This document shows, piece by piece, positions 1 to 7,074 of a stretch of DNA of 16,826 nucleotides (within the stretch, counting starts at the first letter, position 1; each line of letters starts with the position of its first letter). A model generated the notes under the pieces. It had not been told where the DNA came from. It did not search any database and worked only from the letters and a program-made list of their open reading frames with translations. Made by a program: the position numbers and the translations under genes. Source of the stretch: Bog-756 sp036511155 (GTDB lineage Bacteria > Actinomycetota > Acidimicrobiia > Acidimicrobiales > RAAP-2). The stretch is taken from NCBI GenBank assembly GCA_036511155.1, contig DATCCR010000086.1, positions 1 to 16,826 of the forward strand. Reading direction: 5' to 3'.

Positions 1-354
1 GTCCAGAGCGCCAGTGACATCTTCCTCGGCTGGGACAGGGTGACTGGGTTCGACGGGATCCCCCGGGACTTCTACTTCCGCCAGATGTGGGACTGGAAGC
101 TGTCGCCCGACATCGACACCATGGAGCCCGGGACCATGGAGATCTACGCGCAGATGTGCGGCTGGGTGCTGGCCCTCGGTCACGCCCGATCGGGTGACGC
201 CATCGCCATCGGCTCGTACCTCGGGGCGGGCACCAGGTTCGACGAGGCCATGGGCACGTTCGCCTCGTCTTACGCCGACCAGAACGAGCGGGACCACCAG
301 GCCCTGAAGCTGGCCATCGCCACCAACAAGGTCCACGCCATCAGCGACGTCTGA
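1..354 (+). CDS. DUF2252 family protein, C-terminal fragment
   Basis: The reading frame is open from base 1 and ends at TGA 352-354, so only the last 117 residues are visible and the start lies upstream. The segment carries the DUF2252 C-terminal pattern: a FYFRQMWDWK stretch, then CGWVLALGHARSGD, then SYADQNERDHQAL. This family is loosely related to the kinase/aminoglycoside phosphotransferase fold. The His-Ala-Arg-Ser-Gly-Asp segment is its most conserved C-terminal block. The biological substrate is not established, and I infer none. The protein looks intact at its C-terminus. A possible hairpin follows the stop, and the next gene has its own promoter, so this is probably the last gene of its transcript. 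Confidence 0.85.
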   Translation, partial: VQSASDIFLGWDRVTGFDGIPRDFYFRQMWDWKLSPDIDTMEPGTMEIYAQMCGWVLALGHARSGDAIAIGSYLGAGTRFDEAMGTFASSYADQNERDHQALKLAIATNKVHAISDV

Positions 355-361
355 GCCGGCT

Positions 362-405
362 GTCGCCGAGGGCGCGGACTGACGCCTCGTCCCCGCTCGG
401 GCGAC
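362..405 (+). terminator. Possible hairpin terminator after the DUF2252 gene
   Basis: GTCGCCGAG at 362-370 can pair with CTCGGGCGAC at 396-405 with one bulged base, enclosing a 25-base loop. There is no T-tract. The location, seven bases after the DUF2252 stop and before the next promoter, is what suggests a terminator. Confidence 0.35.
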
Positions 406-441
406 GGGATCTCCCCCCCGGCGACCGTGGATTGCCGTGCA

Positions 442-447
442 TAGACT
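442..447 (+). promoter_or_regulatory. -10 element TAGACT of a leaderless-type promoter for glutamate decarboxylase
   Basis: TAGACT (TANNNT type) is followed by exactly six bases and then the ATG at 454. This places the expected transcription start on the A of the start codon. No Shine-Dalgarno sequence is visible upstream of the ATG. Both facts fit a leaderless mRNA, which is common in actinobacteria. No convincing -35 is visible. The same hexamer-plus-six-bases arrangement precedes the starts at 2162 and 7876. Confidence 0.6.
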
Positions 448-453
448 CGGACC

Positions 454-1854
454 ATGCCCCTCCACAAGCACGAATCGCTGCGAAATGAGCTCCTCGACTC
501 GGTCTATGGCGGCAAGGACCTGCTGACCACACTGCCGTCACACCTCTTCCCGAAGGACGAGATGCGGAGCGAGGACGCGTTCCAGGCCATCTCCGATGAG
601 CTTCTGCTCGACGGCAACGCCCGCCAGAACCTCGCCACGTTCTGCCAGACGTGGGAAGAGGACGAAGTACACCAGCTGATGGACCTGTCGATGAACAAGA
701 ACATGATCGACAAGGACGAGTACCCCCAGTCCGCCGAGATCGAGCGACGGTGCGTCCAGATGCTGGCCGACCTGTGGAACGCACCCGACGAGGGCGGTGC
801 GGTGGGCTGCTCGGCCATCGGCTCGTCGGAGGCGTGCATGCTCGGCGGCATGGCCGCCCTGTGGCGGTGGCGGGCCAAGCGCAAGGCGGAGGGCAAGTCG
901 ACCGACTCGCCGAACTTCGTATGCGGCCCGGTCCAGGTCGTCTGGCACAAGTTCGCGAAGTACTGGGACGTGGAGATCCGGGAAATCCCCATGGCACCGG
1001 GCAAGTACTGCATGGACGTCGAGCAGATGCTCCCCCAGGTGGACGAGAACACGATCTTCGTGGTGCCGACCTTCGGGGTCACCTACACCGGCGCCTACGA
1101 GCCCGTCCTCGAACTCTCGAAGGCCCTCGACAAGCTCGCCGCCGACACCGGGCTCGACATCGACATGCACGTGGACGGGGCGTCCGGCGCCTTCCTCGCC
1201 CCGTTCTGCGCCCCGGACGTGGTGTGGGACTTCCGGATCCCACGGGTGAAGTCGATCTCCACCTCTGGTCACAAGTTCGGACTTGCCCCGCTCGGGGTGG
1301 GCTGGGTGCTGTGGCGCCACGCCGATGACCTGCCTGACGACCTGATCTTCCACGTCACCTACCTCGGTGGCGACATGCCCGTCTTCCAGATCAACTTCTC
1401 GCGTCCGGCCGGCCAGATCGTGGCTCAGTACTACAACTTCGTCCGCCTCGGTCGCGAAGGGTACAAGGACGTGCAGGACTCCTGCTACGAGACGAGCCAG
1501 TTCCTGGCCCAGGAGATCGTGAAGCTCGGCCCCTTCGAACTGCTGTGCGACGGCAGCCCGTTGACCGGGATCCCGACGGTGGCGTGGCGGATCATCGCGG
1601 GCGAGGACCCGGGCTACACCCTGTACGACGTCGCCGACCGGCTGCGGGTGAAGGGCTGGCAGGTACCCGCCTACCCCCTGACCGGCTCGGTGTCGGACAT
1701 CTCGATCCAGCGCATCCTGGTCCGCCAGGGGGTCAGCCGCGACCTGGCTTTCCTCTTGCTCGGCGACATGGCCGAAGCCATCGGCCACTTCGACCGCCAC
1801 CCGGTTTCGGTGGCCATGACCGCGGAAGAGTCGGGCGGCTTCAGCCACCTGTAG
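454..1854 (+). CDS. gadB: Glutamate decarboxylase (PLP-dependent)
   Basis: It converts L-glutamate to 4-aminobutyrate (GABA) and CO2, consuming a cytoplasmic proton, and uses pyridoxal phosphate. The protein has 466 residues, the same length as E. coli GadA/GadB. The PLP lysine is K274 in SISTSGHKFG, and the ring-binding aspartate is D241 in HVDGASGAF. Other family blocks are YLGGDMPVFQINFSRPAGQ and EDPGYTLYDVADRLR. The C-terminus reads GGFSHL with His465 penultimate; in E. coli GadB the equivalent His465 closes the active site at neutral pH. The ATG has a leaderless-type promoter. The gene stands alone, with no glutamate/GABA antiporter beside it, but a ClC gene lies about 4 kb downstream. 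The family assignment is firm; a role in acid resistance is inference. Confidence 0.97.
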   Translation: MPLHKHESLRNELLDSVYGGKDLLTTLPSHLFPKDEMRSEDAFQAISDELLLDGNARQNLATFCQTWEEDEVHQLMDLSMNKNMIDKDEYPQSAEIERRCVQMLADLWNAPDEGGAVGCSAIGSSEACMLGGMAALWRWRAKRKAEGKSTDSPNFVCGPVQVVWHKFAKYWDVEIREIPMAPGKYCMDVEQMLPQVDENTIFVVPTFGVTYTGAYEPVLELSKALDKLAADTGLDIDMHVDGASGAFLAPFCAPDVVWDFRIPRVKSISTSGHKFGLAPLGVGWVLWRHADDLPDDLIFHVTYLGGDMPVFQINFSRPAGQIVAQYYNFVRLGREGYKDVQDSCYETSQFLAQEIVKLGPFELLCDGSPLTGIPTVAWRIIAGEDPGYTLYDVADRLRVKGWQVPAYPLTGSVSDISIQRILVRQGVSRDLAFLLLGDMAEAIGHFDRHPVSVAMTAEESGGFSHL

Positions 1855-2149
1855 GCGCGCGACGCGTGGGCCGAGCGCGGCGTCACGCTGATCGGGGGGG
1901 GGCGGCCAGGCGGGGTCGATTGCGGGTCGGACCGACCGCACGGTTTGGCGACGCTTCGCCTGAGACCTCGGTGCCATCCGATGCGCAGACGATCACGCAT
2001 GCCAAATCGAAGTAGCGGGCGCCATCCGAGTGATCTCGCTCTTGCGAATCCTGTCTGCCCCCGAACCAGGCACTTACGCCAGACCCGAGATCCGACCGTG
2101 ATCGCTGGGTGATGACCGGATCAGGAAGGACGGCCATCGGGCATCGACA
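1855..2149. other. Intergenic region between gadB and the HTH gene
   Basis: No convincing gene is present on either strand. GACGC at 1861-1865 and GCGTC at 1880-1884, just after the gadB stop, could form a weak terminator hairpin. A run of nine G residues lies at 1894-1902. The stretch at 2046-2068 resembles the 3' end of a tRNA, but no D or anticodon arm accompanies it. The AT-richer composition continues into the pseudogene region downstream. Confidence 0.5.
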
Positions 2150-2155
2150 TATCCT
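2150..2155 (+). promoter_or_regulatory. -10 element TATCCT of a leaderless-type promoter for the HTH gene
   Basis: TATCCT is followed by six bases and then the GTG at 2162. No Shine-Dalgarno sequence lies in the usual window. The spacing matches the promoters at 442 and 7864 and supports GTG 2162 as both transcription and translation start. No clear -35 is seen. Confidence 0.55.
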
Positions 2156-2161
2156 TCACTG

Positions 2162-2536
2162 GTGGCCACCGATGCCGAACGAGATGCTCTCAATCGTGAA
2201 CTCGACGACTACCTCGCAGCCACCACCGAACTGCGAGCATCTCTCCTTGAGGTGCAGAATCGAATCCGGCGTATGAAGGGCCTGATCGAGGAGGGTGCGG
2301 AGACCGGTGCCATCCTGTCGTCGTTCTCCGACCCAGGGGCAGTTTCACGGGGCCTGACCGAGCACATCGACACACTCGAATTGGCACGGAGACGGACACG
2401 CGGACAGATTGTTCTCATGGGCCGTTCCGAAGGATTGAGCCTCCAGCAGCTCGGAAACTTCTGGGGAGTCTCCCGACAACTGATCTCCCGCTACCAGAAG
2501 GACGGGCCTCACCGAGATGACAGGCCCGAACCGTAG
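2162..2536 (+). CDS. Small coiled-coil protein with C-terminal helix-turn-helix
   Basis: I do not recognise a named family. The protein has 124 residues. Residues 4-45 are charged and heptad-like, predicting an alpha-helical coiled coil, and 60-85 form another helix. Residues 84-112 read as a helix-turn-helix: a GLSLQQLGNFWGVS segment followed by a recognition-helix-like SRQLISRYQK. This suggests a small dimeric DNA-binding protein, but no operator or target can be named. No signal peptide or membrane segment is seen. The GTG start was chosen because a -10 hexamer lies six bases upstream. The gene is convergent with the decayed 2H phosphoesterase on the other strand, and its stop lies within a few bases of the end of that remnant. 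Confidence 0.7.
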   Translation: MATDAERDALNRELDDYLAATTELRASLLEVQNRIRRMKGLIEEGAETGAILSSFSDPGAVSRGLTEHIDTLELARRRTRGQIVLMGRSEGLSLQQLGNFWGVSRQLISRYQKDGPHRDDRPEP

Positions 2537-2539
2537 GTG

Positions 2540-3045
2540 GGCTGGCAGAATGCGCTCGCCGGACCTCGTGTCTTCGATGTCGCCGGATTGGAGCACACCG
2601 ACGATGCGCAGGTGCTGTCCGATCATCACAGTGTCCCGGGATCATGCAACGGGCGAGAGTCCAGTTCCCATCGTCACGACGGGGATCCAGCTGTCGGGCC
2701 GGTGGTAGCGCCACGGGTCCACTGCGAGGCTGCCCACGAGTGCGTGCACGCGTCGGTGCTCCGCCGGCAGCTCGGCGGTCCCGACCACCCCGGGATAGGT
2801 CGTCCTGTTCGCAGAGGTGCCGACGGCTTCGCACGAGGGGGATGGGCCGGGCCGGTACCTGCTCTAGGGCCGCGGGCGCCTGGGCCACATCGAGTTGCTC
2901 CCCGACGATGAGCGACACCCGGGGGCGGTGCCCACGACAGCTCTCGGTCGAGAGTGTCGCACTACCAGCGGCTTCGAGATCGACCCACAATCCGGTGATC
3001 CGCGCGGTGGTGTCTCCGTCCGACCACTAGGCGATGCCTCTGCCC
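2540..3045 (-). pseudogene. Decayed 2H phosphoesterase (2'-5' RNA ligase superfamily) gene
   Basis: No single frame is open, but conceptual minus-strand translation across breaks gives a colinear protein of about 168 residues, the usual family size. From an ATG at 3045 it reads MGRGIA, an in-frame TAG, then SDGDTTA. A frame shift near 2998 leads into LWVDLEAAG and HRPRVSLIVGEQLD, followed by APAALEQVPARPIPL. A second shift at about 2834 leads into EAVGTSANRTTYPGVVGTAEL and DPWRYHRPDSWIPVVTMGTGL. An in-frame TGA lies at 2644-2642, and then GIEDT-type residues (GDIEDTRSGER) close the protein. Both catalytic H-x-T/S motifs are damaged: RVS for HVS, and VVT for HVT. The family call rests on remembered patterns, not a search. 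Bases 3046-3204 upstream show nothing recognisable. Confidence 0.7.
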
Positions 3046-3204
3046 ATCCAGCTGAACGTAGCCAGGGGAAGCGGTCGTGTCGCAGAACGCAGGGTCGATT
3101 ACCTACTCCGGCAATCAGTTGGAAGGGCCGTGGAGACCGGATTCCGGACGAGTTCACACAGGTGGGGATCGCACTCGTGGGCGACGGCCCTCGTCCGGAC
3201 GCGC

Positions 3205-3245
3205 TGCGAGGCGGGTCCGTGCAGCGCGCACCGACCCGCCTCGCA
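3205..3245 (-). terminator. Perfect 13-bp inverted repeat, likely terminator of the minus-strand SHOCT gene
   Basis: TGCGAGGCGGGTC at 3205-3217 is perfectly complementary to GACCCGCCTCGCA at 3233-3245, with a 15-base loop. It begins eight bases after the stop of the minus-strand PLDc_N-SHOCT gene. There is no T-tract, as is usual for many high-GC actinobacterial terminators. Confidence 0.7.
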
Positions 3246-3253
3246 TGTCGTCC

Positions 3254-3646
3254 CTAGGCCAGGATCTTCGCCTTCTGCGCCTCGAACTCGGCATCGGTGA
3301 TGACGCCCTGCTGCTTGAGGTCGGCGAGTTTGGCCAGCTGGTCGACGCTGTTGCCGGCGCCGGCGGTCTCCTTCACGTAGGAGTCGAACGCCTGCTGTTG
3401 CTGCTGGGCCGCCTGCTCGGCGCGCTCGTGCATCTTGCCGCCGCGGGCGATCAGGTAGACGAGGATCCCGAGGAACGGGAGGATGATCACGAAGAGCACC
3501 CACATCGCCTTGACGGCGCCACTCATGTCGCGGCTGCGGAAGATGTCGCCGAAGATGATGACGAGCAGCCAGAACCAGATGAGGAAGACGAAGACGCCGA
3601 GCATGGTGCCGAACAGGTCGGCCAGCGGATACGTGTAGGCGGTCAT
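3254..3646 (-). CDS. PLDc_N-SHOCT small membrane protein (paralogue A)
   Basis: The protein has 130 residues. Two hydrophobic segments (about 9-33 and 46-67) form the phospholipase D nuclease N-terminal-type (PLDc_N) membrane hairpin, including LFVIILPFLG and LVYLIARGG. A Gln-rich helix (72-95) follows, then a SHOCT domain (102-129; LAKLADLKQQGVITDAEF). No HKD catalytic motif is present, so it is not a phospholipase. SHOCT domains are short C-terminal modules thought to mediate oligomerisation. The ATG at 3646 was chosen over an upstream ATG because AAGGAG lies eight bases before it. About 90 of 130 residues match the protein at 7354-7746. The gene lies downstream of the membrane operon with its own ECF-type promoter. 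Its function is unknown. Confidence 0.88.
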   Translation of the reverse strand: MTAYTYPLADLFGTMLGVFVFLIWFWLLVIIFGDIFRSRDMSGAVKAMWVLFVIILPFLGILVYLIARGGKMHERAEQAAQQQQQAFDSYVKETAGAGNSVDQLAKLADLKQQGVITDAEFEAQKAKILA

Positions 3647-3686
3647 GGTGGGTTCTCCTTGAGGAATGTGCAACTCTCGATAACTT

Positions 3687-3711
3687 AACGCAGGTCGGTC
3701 CCGAGCGTTCC
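3687..3711 (-). promoter_or_regulatory. ECF sigma-type promoter upstream of SHOCT paralogue A
   Basis: On the minus strand GGAAC (3711-3707) is followed by a 16-base spacer and CGTT (3690-3687). This matches the GGAAC...CGT pattern of ECF (SigE/SigH-like) promoters. Transcription would start near 3680, leaving a leader of about 34 bases with AAGGAG at 3660-3655. A sigma-70-like TAAGTT (3687-3682) overlaps the same place, so housekeeping use is also possible. Confidence 0.55.
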
Positions 3712-3776
3712 GGAGTCGCTCGTCGGCGATGGAAACGGCGCCGCAGATGCGGAGGGAGTGGGCGCCGGCGCCCGGA

Positions 3777-4496
3777 TCAGGGGATGGGCGGCGAGGTGGC
3801 GATCTGCACCACGGCGACGACCAGCATCAATCCGCCGAGGAGGACGAGACCGAGGCGGATCCGGAAGAAGCGGAAGTGCCCGCTGATTCCGATCAGGAAC
3901 AGGATGGTGGCCAGGTAGATCGTGTCGCGCACGTAGCTGTCCGAATTGGCGCCCGCCTGAACGCCCGCCTCGTACTCGGCCGATGCCTTGGCATCGAGGG
4001 CAGCGGCCACCGCCAGCTGCGGCTGCTTGTACTGGGGCATGTAGGTGGGACCGGGTGGCGCGAACGGATTGGTGAACGGATCGGTGGCCATCCATGCGTC
4101 GAACGCCACGTTGAACGGTGGGCGGAAGCGGCGCTGCGCCACCGCCTGGGCCTGGGTATTGCCGGCCACGTAGGCGGTGAACCAGGCGTTGAACGTGGTG
4201 GAGTCGAAGTTCCGGGTGTCCTGCGCGTTCAACGCCGCCCGGTTCGCCTCGGTGCGAGCGGCGGAGGCCGTGGCCAGGCGCACCGAGGACTCCGTCCCCC
4301 ATTTGGCCGAGGCGTAGCCCGTGTAGGCCGCCAACAACGCCACCACGGCCAGCAGGACGGCCTCGACGACCGAGAGTACCCGGTCGTGCTGGCGCGTCCC
4401 GTCGTCCGTCCCGTCGTCATGGCCGTGGGCAGCTGTGTGCAACTTGTGCCGCGAGATCTCGGCGGCCACCTCGCTGGGTGCGAGCCCTTCAGCCAT
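3777..4496 (-). CDS. Three-TM membrane protein of unknown function
   Basis: The protein has 239 residues. The cytoplasmic-type N-terminus contains a short His/Asp-rich stretch (18-38). Transmembrane helix 1 is at about 42-62, helices 2 and 3 at about 190-208 and 212-233. Between them lies a region of about 125 residues with an Ala-rich helix (72-125; LATASAARTEANRAALNAQ) and a Pro/Phe-rich piece (125-155). The layout resembles DUF4337-like proteins, but I would not assign that family without a profile search. The start overlaps the end of the channel-like gene by eight bases, so the two are translationally coupled and probably act together. A 14-base perfect palindrome at 3760-3773 lies just after the stop. 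Confidence 0.75.
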   Translation of the reverse strand: MAEGLAPSEVAAEISRHKLHTAAHGHDDGTDDGTRQHDRVLSVVEAVLLAVVALLAAYTGYASAKWGTESSVRLATASAARTEANRAALNAQDTRNFDSTTFNAWFTAYVAGNTQAQAVAQRRFRPPFNVAFDAWMATDPFTNPFAPPGPTYMPQYKQPQLAVAAALDAKASAEYEAGVQAGANSDSYVRDTIYLATILFLIGISGHFRFFRIRLGLVLLGGLMLVVAVVQIATSPPIP

Positions 4497-5688
4497 CCCG
4501 TGCGCCGGTGTCCCCGGCCGGCAGGGACCAGTCGACCGAGATCGGTTGGCGGGTCAGCATGCGTGGGCGCCCGACGACAGCCGGCCGATCGGTGGTCCAC
4601 GGGGCGGACAGCGAGAGCGTCAGGCCGGCGAGCCCGCGGAGCGCCTCGTCGTACGCAGCCCGTACCGCCGCGAACCGCAGCCAGGCGTCCTGGAGCTCGT
4701 GTTGGGGTATCGAGACGATCCCCGTCAGCTGGTCGATCGCCGCCAGGTACTCGTCCCGGGTGACGGAGATCGCCGGAGCGACTCCGGATCCGTCGGGCAG
4801 GAGCTCGACGAGCGGGACGGGCTGGCTGATCGGGAGCCCGCCCGCCCGGCCGATCTCGATCACGGTGGGCACGCCGTTGGCCAGGACGATCATCGCGCCC
4901 TGGTGCTGGATCGTGGTCGCTTCGCCCCACCGGATGGGACTGGCCGACAGAAGGAGTGCCCCGGCATCGAGGAGTGAACCCACCGTGGCCACCCAGGACT
5001 GGGTGTCATCGCTCTCGGGGAAGTAGCAGAGTGCGGGGAACGAACAGTGGGTCTGGTCGAGTTCGAGCAGCCACGCCGATGCCGTCCGCCACACGTCGGG
5101 GTTGTCCACTGCATGGAACCGGCTCAGGTTGCGAAGGAGGGCGACGCCCGAGGGCGGCGTGCCGGCGAAGGGCCGCAGCGTGCGGATGCCCTTCTCACGG
5201 TCGTGGTGGGCGGCGTAGATGGTGGGCAGGTAGCTGATCAGGAGGGCGACGAGTCCCAGGCCGATGATGGCTTCGACGAAGCTGATCCAGGTGCGGATGC
5301 TCCCCGAAGGGGCCGAGAACCCCAATGTGGTGACCGACGAACCACTGATTTCGAACGACTTCTGCCACGTGCCGGCGTCGGCACCCCAGAAGATGAAGGT
5401 GAATCCGATGATGACGGTGAGCATCCACACCAGGGGCAGGGTCACCAGGGCCACCGGTGCGTACAGGCCGCGCCGGCGGGTGGAGCGCTCGCGATTCGGT
5501 CCGTCGTGGACGAGCACGCGGTTCGCCACGGCGAAGGTCGCCCGGCTGATCCGGGTGAACGAGTTCCGGGGCAGCACCACCGTCTCGATGGCGGACAGCA
5601 GGACCGCCACGACCAGCGCGGCGCCGCACGCGATCGAGATGACCTGCGCAGCCGCCGAATGGGTGACCTGGGACGCGTCGGCGAACAC
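4489..5688 (-). CDS. Pore-loop channel-like membrane protein with large soluble C-terminal domain
   Basis: The protein has 399 residues. Hydrophobic helices lie at about 16-38, 78-101 and 133-158. Between the last two sits a re-entrant-type stretch, SSVTTLGFSAPSG (117-129), placed like the selectivity filter of two-TM potassium channels. The filter reads TTLGF, not TVGYG, so ion selectivity cannot be assigned. Residues 160-399 form a predicted cytoplasmic domain I do not recognise; no TrkA/RCK nucleotide-binding motif is apparent. The gene starts three bases after the stop of the ClC gene and overlaps the next gene by eight bases, so it sits in the middle of a coupled operon. A role in ion conductance is inference from topology, the pore-loop pattern and the ClC neighbour. 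Confidence 0.72.
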   Translation of the reverse strand: MFADASQVTHSAAAQVISIACGAALVVAVLLSAIETVVLPRNSFTRISRATFAVANRVLVHDGPNRERSTRRRGLYAPVALVTLPLVWMLTVIIGFTFIFWGADAGTWQKSFEISGSSVTTLGFSAPSGSIRTWISFVEAIIGLGLVALLISYLPTIYAAHHDREKGIRTLRPFAGTPPSGVALLRNLSRFHAVDNPDVWRTASAWLLELDQTHCSFPALCYFPESDDTQSWVATVGSLLDAGALLLSASPIRWGEATTIQHQGAMIVLANGVPTVIEIGRAGGLPISQPVPLVELLPDGSGVAPAISVTRDEYLAAIDQLTGIVSIPQHELQDAWLRFAAVRAAYDEALRGLAGLTLSLSAPWTTDRPAVVGRPRMLTRQPISVDWSLPAGDTGARDG

Positions 5689-5691
5689 CGA

Positions 5692-7074
5692 TCAGCCGGC
5701 CCCGGCCGGTGCTTCGGGTACGGGCGGGGTAACCGGTGGTGAGCGCCGTGCCAGGAGGTCGGCCGGTGTCTGTGGGATCCGGGCGGTCAGCACATAGGTG
5801 ACGACGACGGCGACGATGACCAACGGGGTGACAGCCAGCGCGTCGCTCGAGACCAGCATGACGGCGAGCAGTGTCGCCGTCAGGGGCAGGCGCAGCATGA
5901 CCGTCGTCATGGCTCCGATCCCCATGGCCACCGCGGGAACCAGGACCAGGCCCGGCAGATGGGAGCCGGCGACGCCGATGGCACCCCCGACGAACATGGC
6001 CGGGAAGATGGGGCCGCCCCGGAACGCTGACAGCGAGGTGGAGTAGGCGATGGACTTTGCGACGATGAGCACGATGAGCGCGCCGACGGTCCAGGTCGAC
6101 GCGTGGAGCACCAGCCCGGGCAGCGCGTCCTGTCCCGAGTACAGGACGTTCTGGGCGCTCTTGTGGGTGAGCTCGGCGAAGGCGATCGCCGCGCCGGCCA
6201 CCACCGTGCCCGCCGCCAGCGTCCAGGCGAACCGGTGCTTCAGGACCAGGGACTGGGCGGCGAGCCCGCCCAGGCGGATGGCCGTCCCGAGCAACGTGGC
6301 CAGAACCCCGATGGCCAGGGCCCACAGGAAGAGGACACCGGTCGGATGACTGAAGGTCGGCAGACCAGGGATGGCCAGGGAGAACGTGCCGAGCCCGGTC
6401 AGCTGGTCGAGCCCGATGAAGATCAGCGTCCCGATGCCGGCGGCCAGGAGCCCGGGCACGAGCACCAACCCCAGCAGCGGCCCACCGAGGCCGGAGGCCT
6501 CCATCAGGAGGAACGCACCGACGATGGGTGAGCCGAGCAGCGTGCTGATGGCGGCGAAGCTTCCGGCCGCCGCCATGACGGTGGCCGCCATGGGCGGTGC
6601 GTCCCGGGCCGCCAGCTGGACGGCCAGGACGCCCAGTCCGCCGCCGATGGCGATCAGCGGTGCCTCGGGCCCGAGGACGACCCCGAGGGCCAGGGTGGCC
6701 AGAGAGGCCAGGATGATGCCCGGGAGATCGATCGGGAGCGGGGTGCCGCCCGTCTTGAATCCCTCGGCCGGCTCGTGGCCCGACGTGCCCGGGAGGTGGG
6801 CGATCGTGAGACTGACCAGCACTGCGGCCACCAGCAGCATCGGCAGCGGCCACCACACCGGCGTGCCGTGGAATCCGAGCGCGCTCGGGACGGTGGTGAA
6901 CGTCCACGTCTGGAGGTGGCCGACGAAGGCCAGGTAGAAGTAGGCGGTCGCGGAGATCGGGACACCGATCAGCGCAGCCAGTACCAGCAGCTGCACGTAG
7001 CTCTTCGACTTCAGCAGCTCCGCCGGATCGGGTGGGGCCGCCGTCGGGGCCGGAGCCGGGGAGGCGTCACTCAT
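5692..7074 (-). CDS. ClC-family chloride channel or Cl-/H+ antiporter
   Basis: This is a polytopic membrane protein of 460 residues with about ten hydrophobic segments and three divergent ClC signature motifs in order: GTSGHEPAEG (96-105, for GSGIP), GPEAPLIAIGGG (135-146, for GREGP) and FRGGPIFPAMFVG (351-363, for GGIFxPxL). E137 is at the gating-glutamate position. E192 in FLLMEA aligns by eye with the internal proton glutamate of E. coli ClC (E203), which would favour Cl-/H+ exchange. There is no C-terminal CBS domain; the tail is Pro-rich. The ATG overlaps the stop of the small upstream gene by eight bases, and the channel-like gene follows after three bases. The family call is firm; channel versus exchanger is open. 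Confidence 0.9.
   Translation of the reverse strand: MSDASPAPAPTAAPPDPAELLKSKSYVQLLVLAALIGVPISATAYFYLAFVGHLQTWTFTTVPSALGFHGTPVWWPLPMLLVAAVLVSLTIAHLPGTSGHEPAEGFKTGGTPLPIDLPGIILASLATLALGVVLGPEAPLIAIGGGLGVLAVQLAARDAPPMAATVMAAAGSFAAISTLLGSPIVGAFLLMEASGLGGPLLGLVLVPGLLAAGIGTLIFIGLDQLTGLGTFSLAIPGLPTFSHPTGVLFLWALAIGVLATLLGTAIRLGGLAAQSLVLKHRFAWTLAAGTVVAGAAIAFAELTHKSAQNVLYSGQDALPGLVLHASTWTVGALIVLIVAKSIAYSTSLSAFRGGPIFPAMFVGGAIGVAGSHLPGLVLVPAVAMGIGAMTTVMLRLPLTATLLAVMLVSSDALAVTPLVIVAVVVTYVLTARIPQTPADLLARRSPPVTPPVPEAPAGAG

Noticed and set aside
1894..1902. Run of nine G residues as a possible phase-variation tract
   Set aside because: It lies outside any coding frame and away from a promoter; more likely a neutral or error-prone homopolymer.
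538..1977. Long open frame of 479 codons on the minus strand opposite gadB
   Set aside because: It is a shadow of gadB: low-complexity His/Val/Arg-rich translation with no motif, and the plus strand encodes an unmistakable full-length decarboxylase.
2537..2911. Plus-strand open frame of 124 codons after the HTH gene
   Set aside because: It has no ribosome site or recognisable motif, and the minus-strand pseudogene explains the conserved-looking content.
3254..3646. Phospholipase D activity for the PLDc_N proteins
   Set aside because: Neither paralogue has an HKD motif; only the membrane hairpin region named after phospholipase D is present.
3760..3773. Perfect 14-base palindrome GGGCGCCGGCGCCC after the three-TM gene
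   Set aside because: It has no loop and is common by chance in GC-rich DNA. It may be a weak terminator or protein site, but nothing else supports it.
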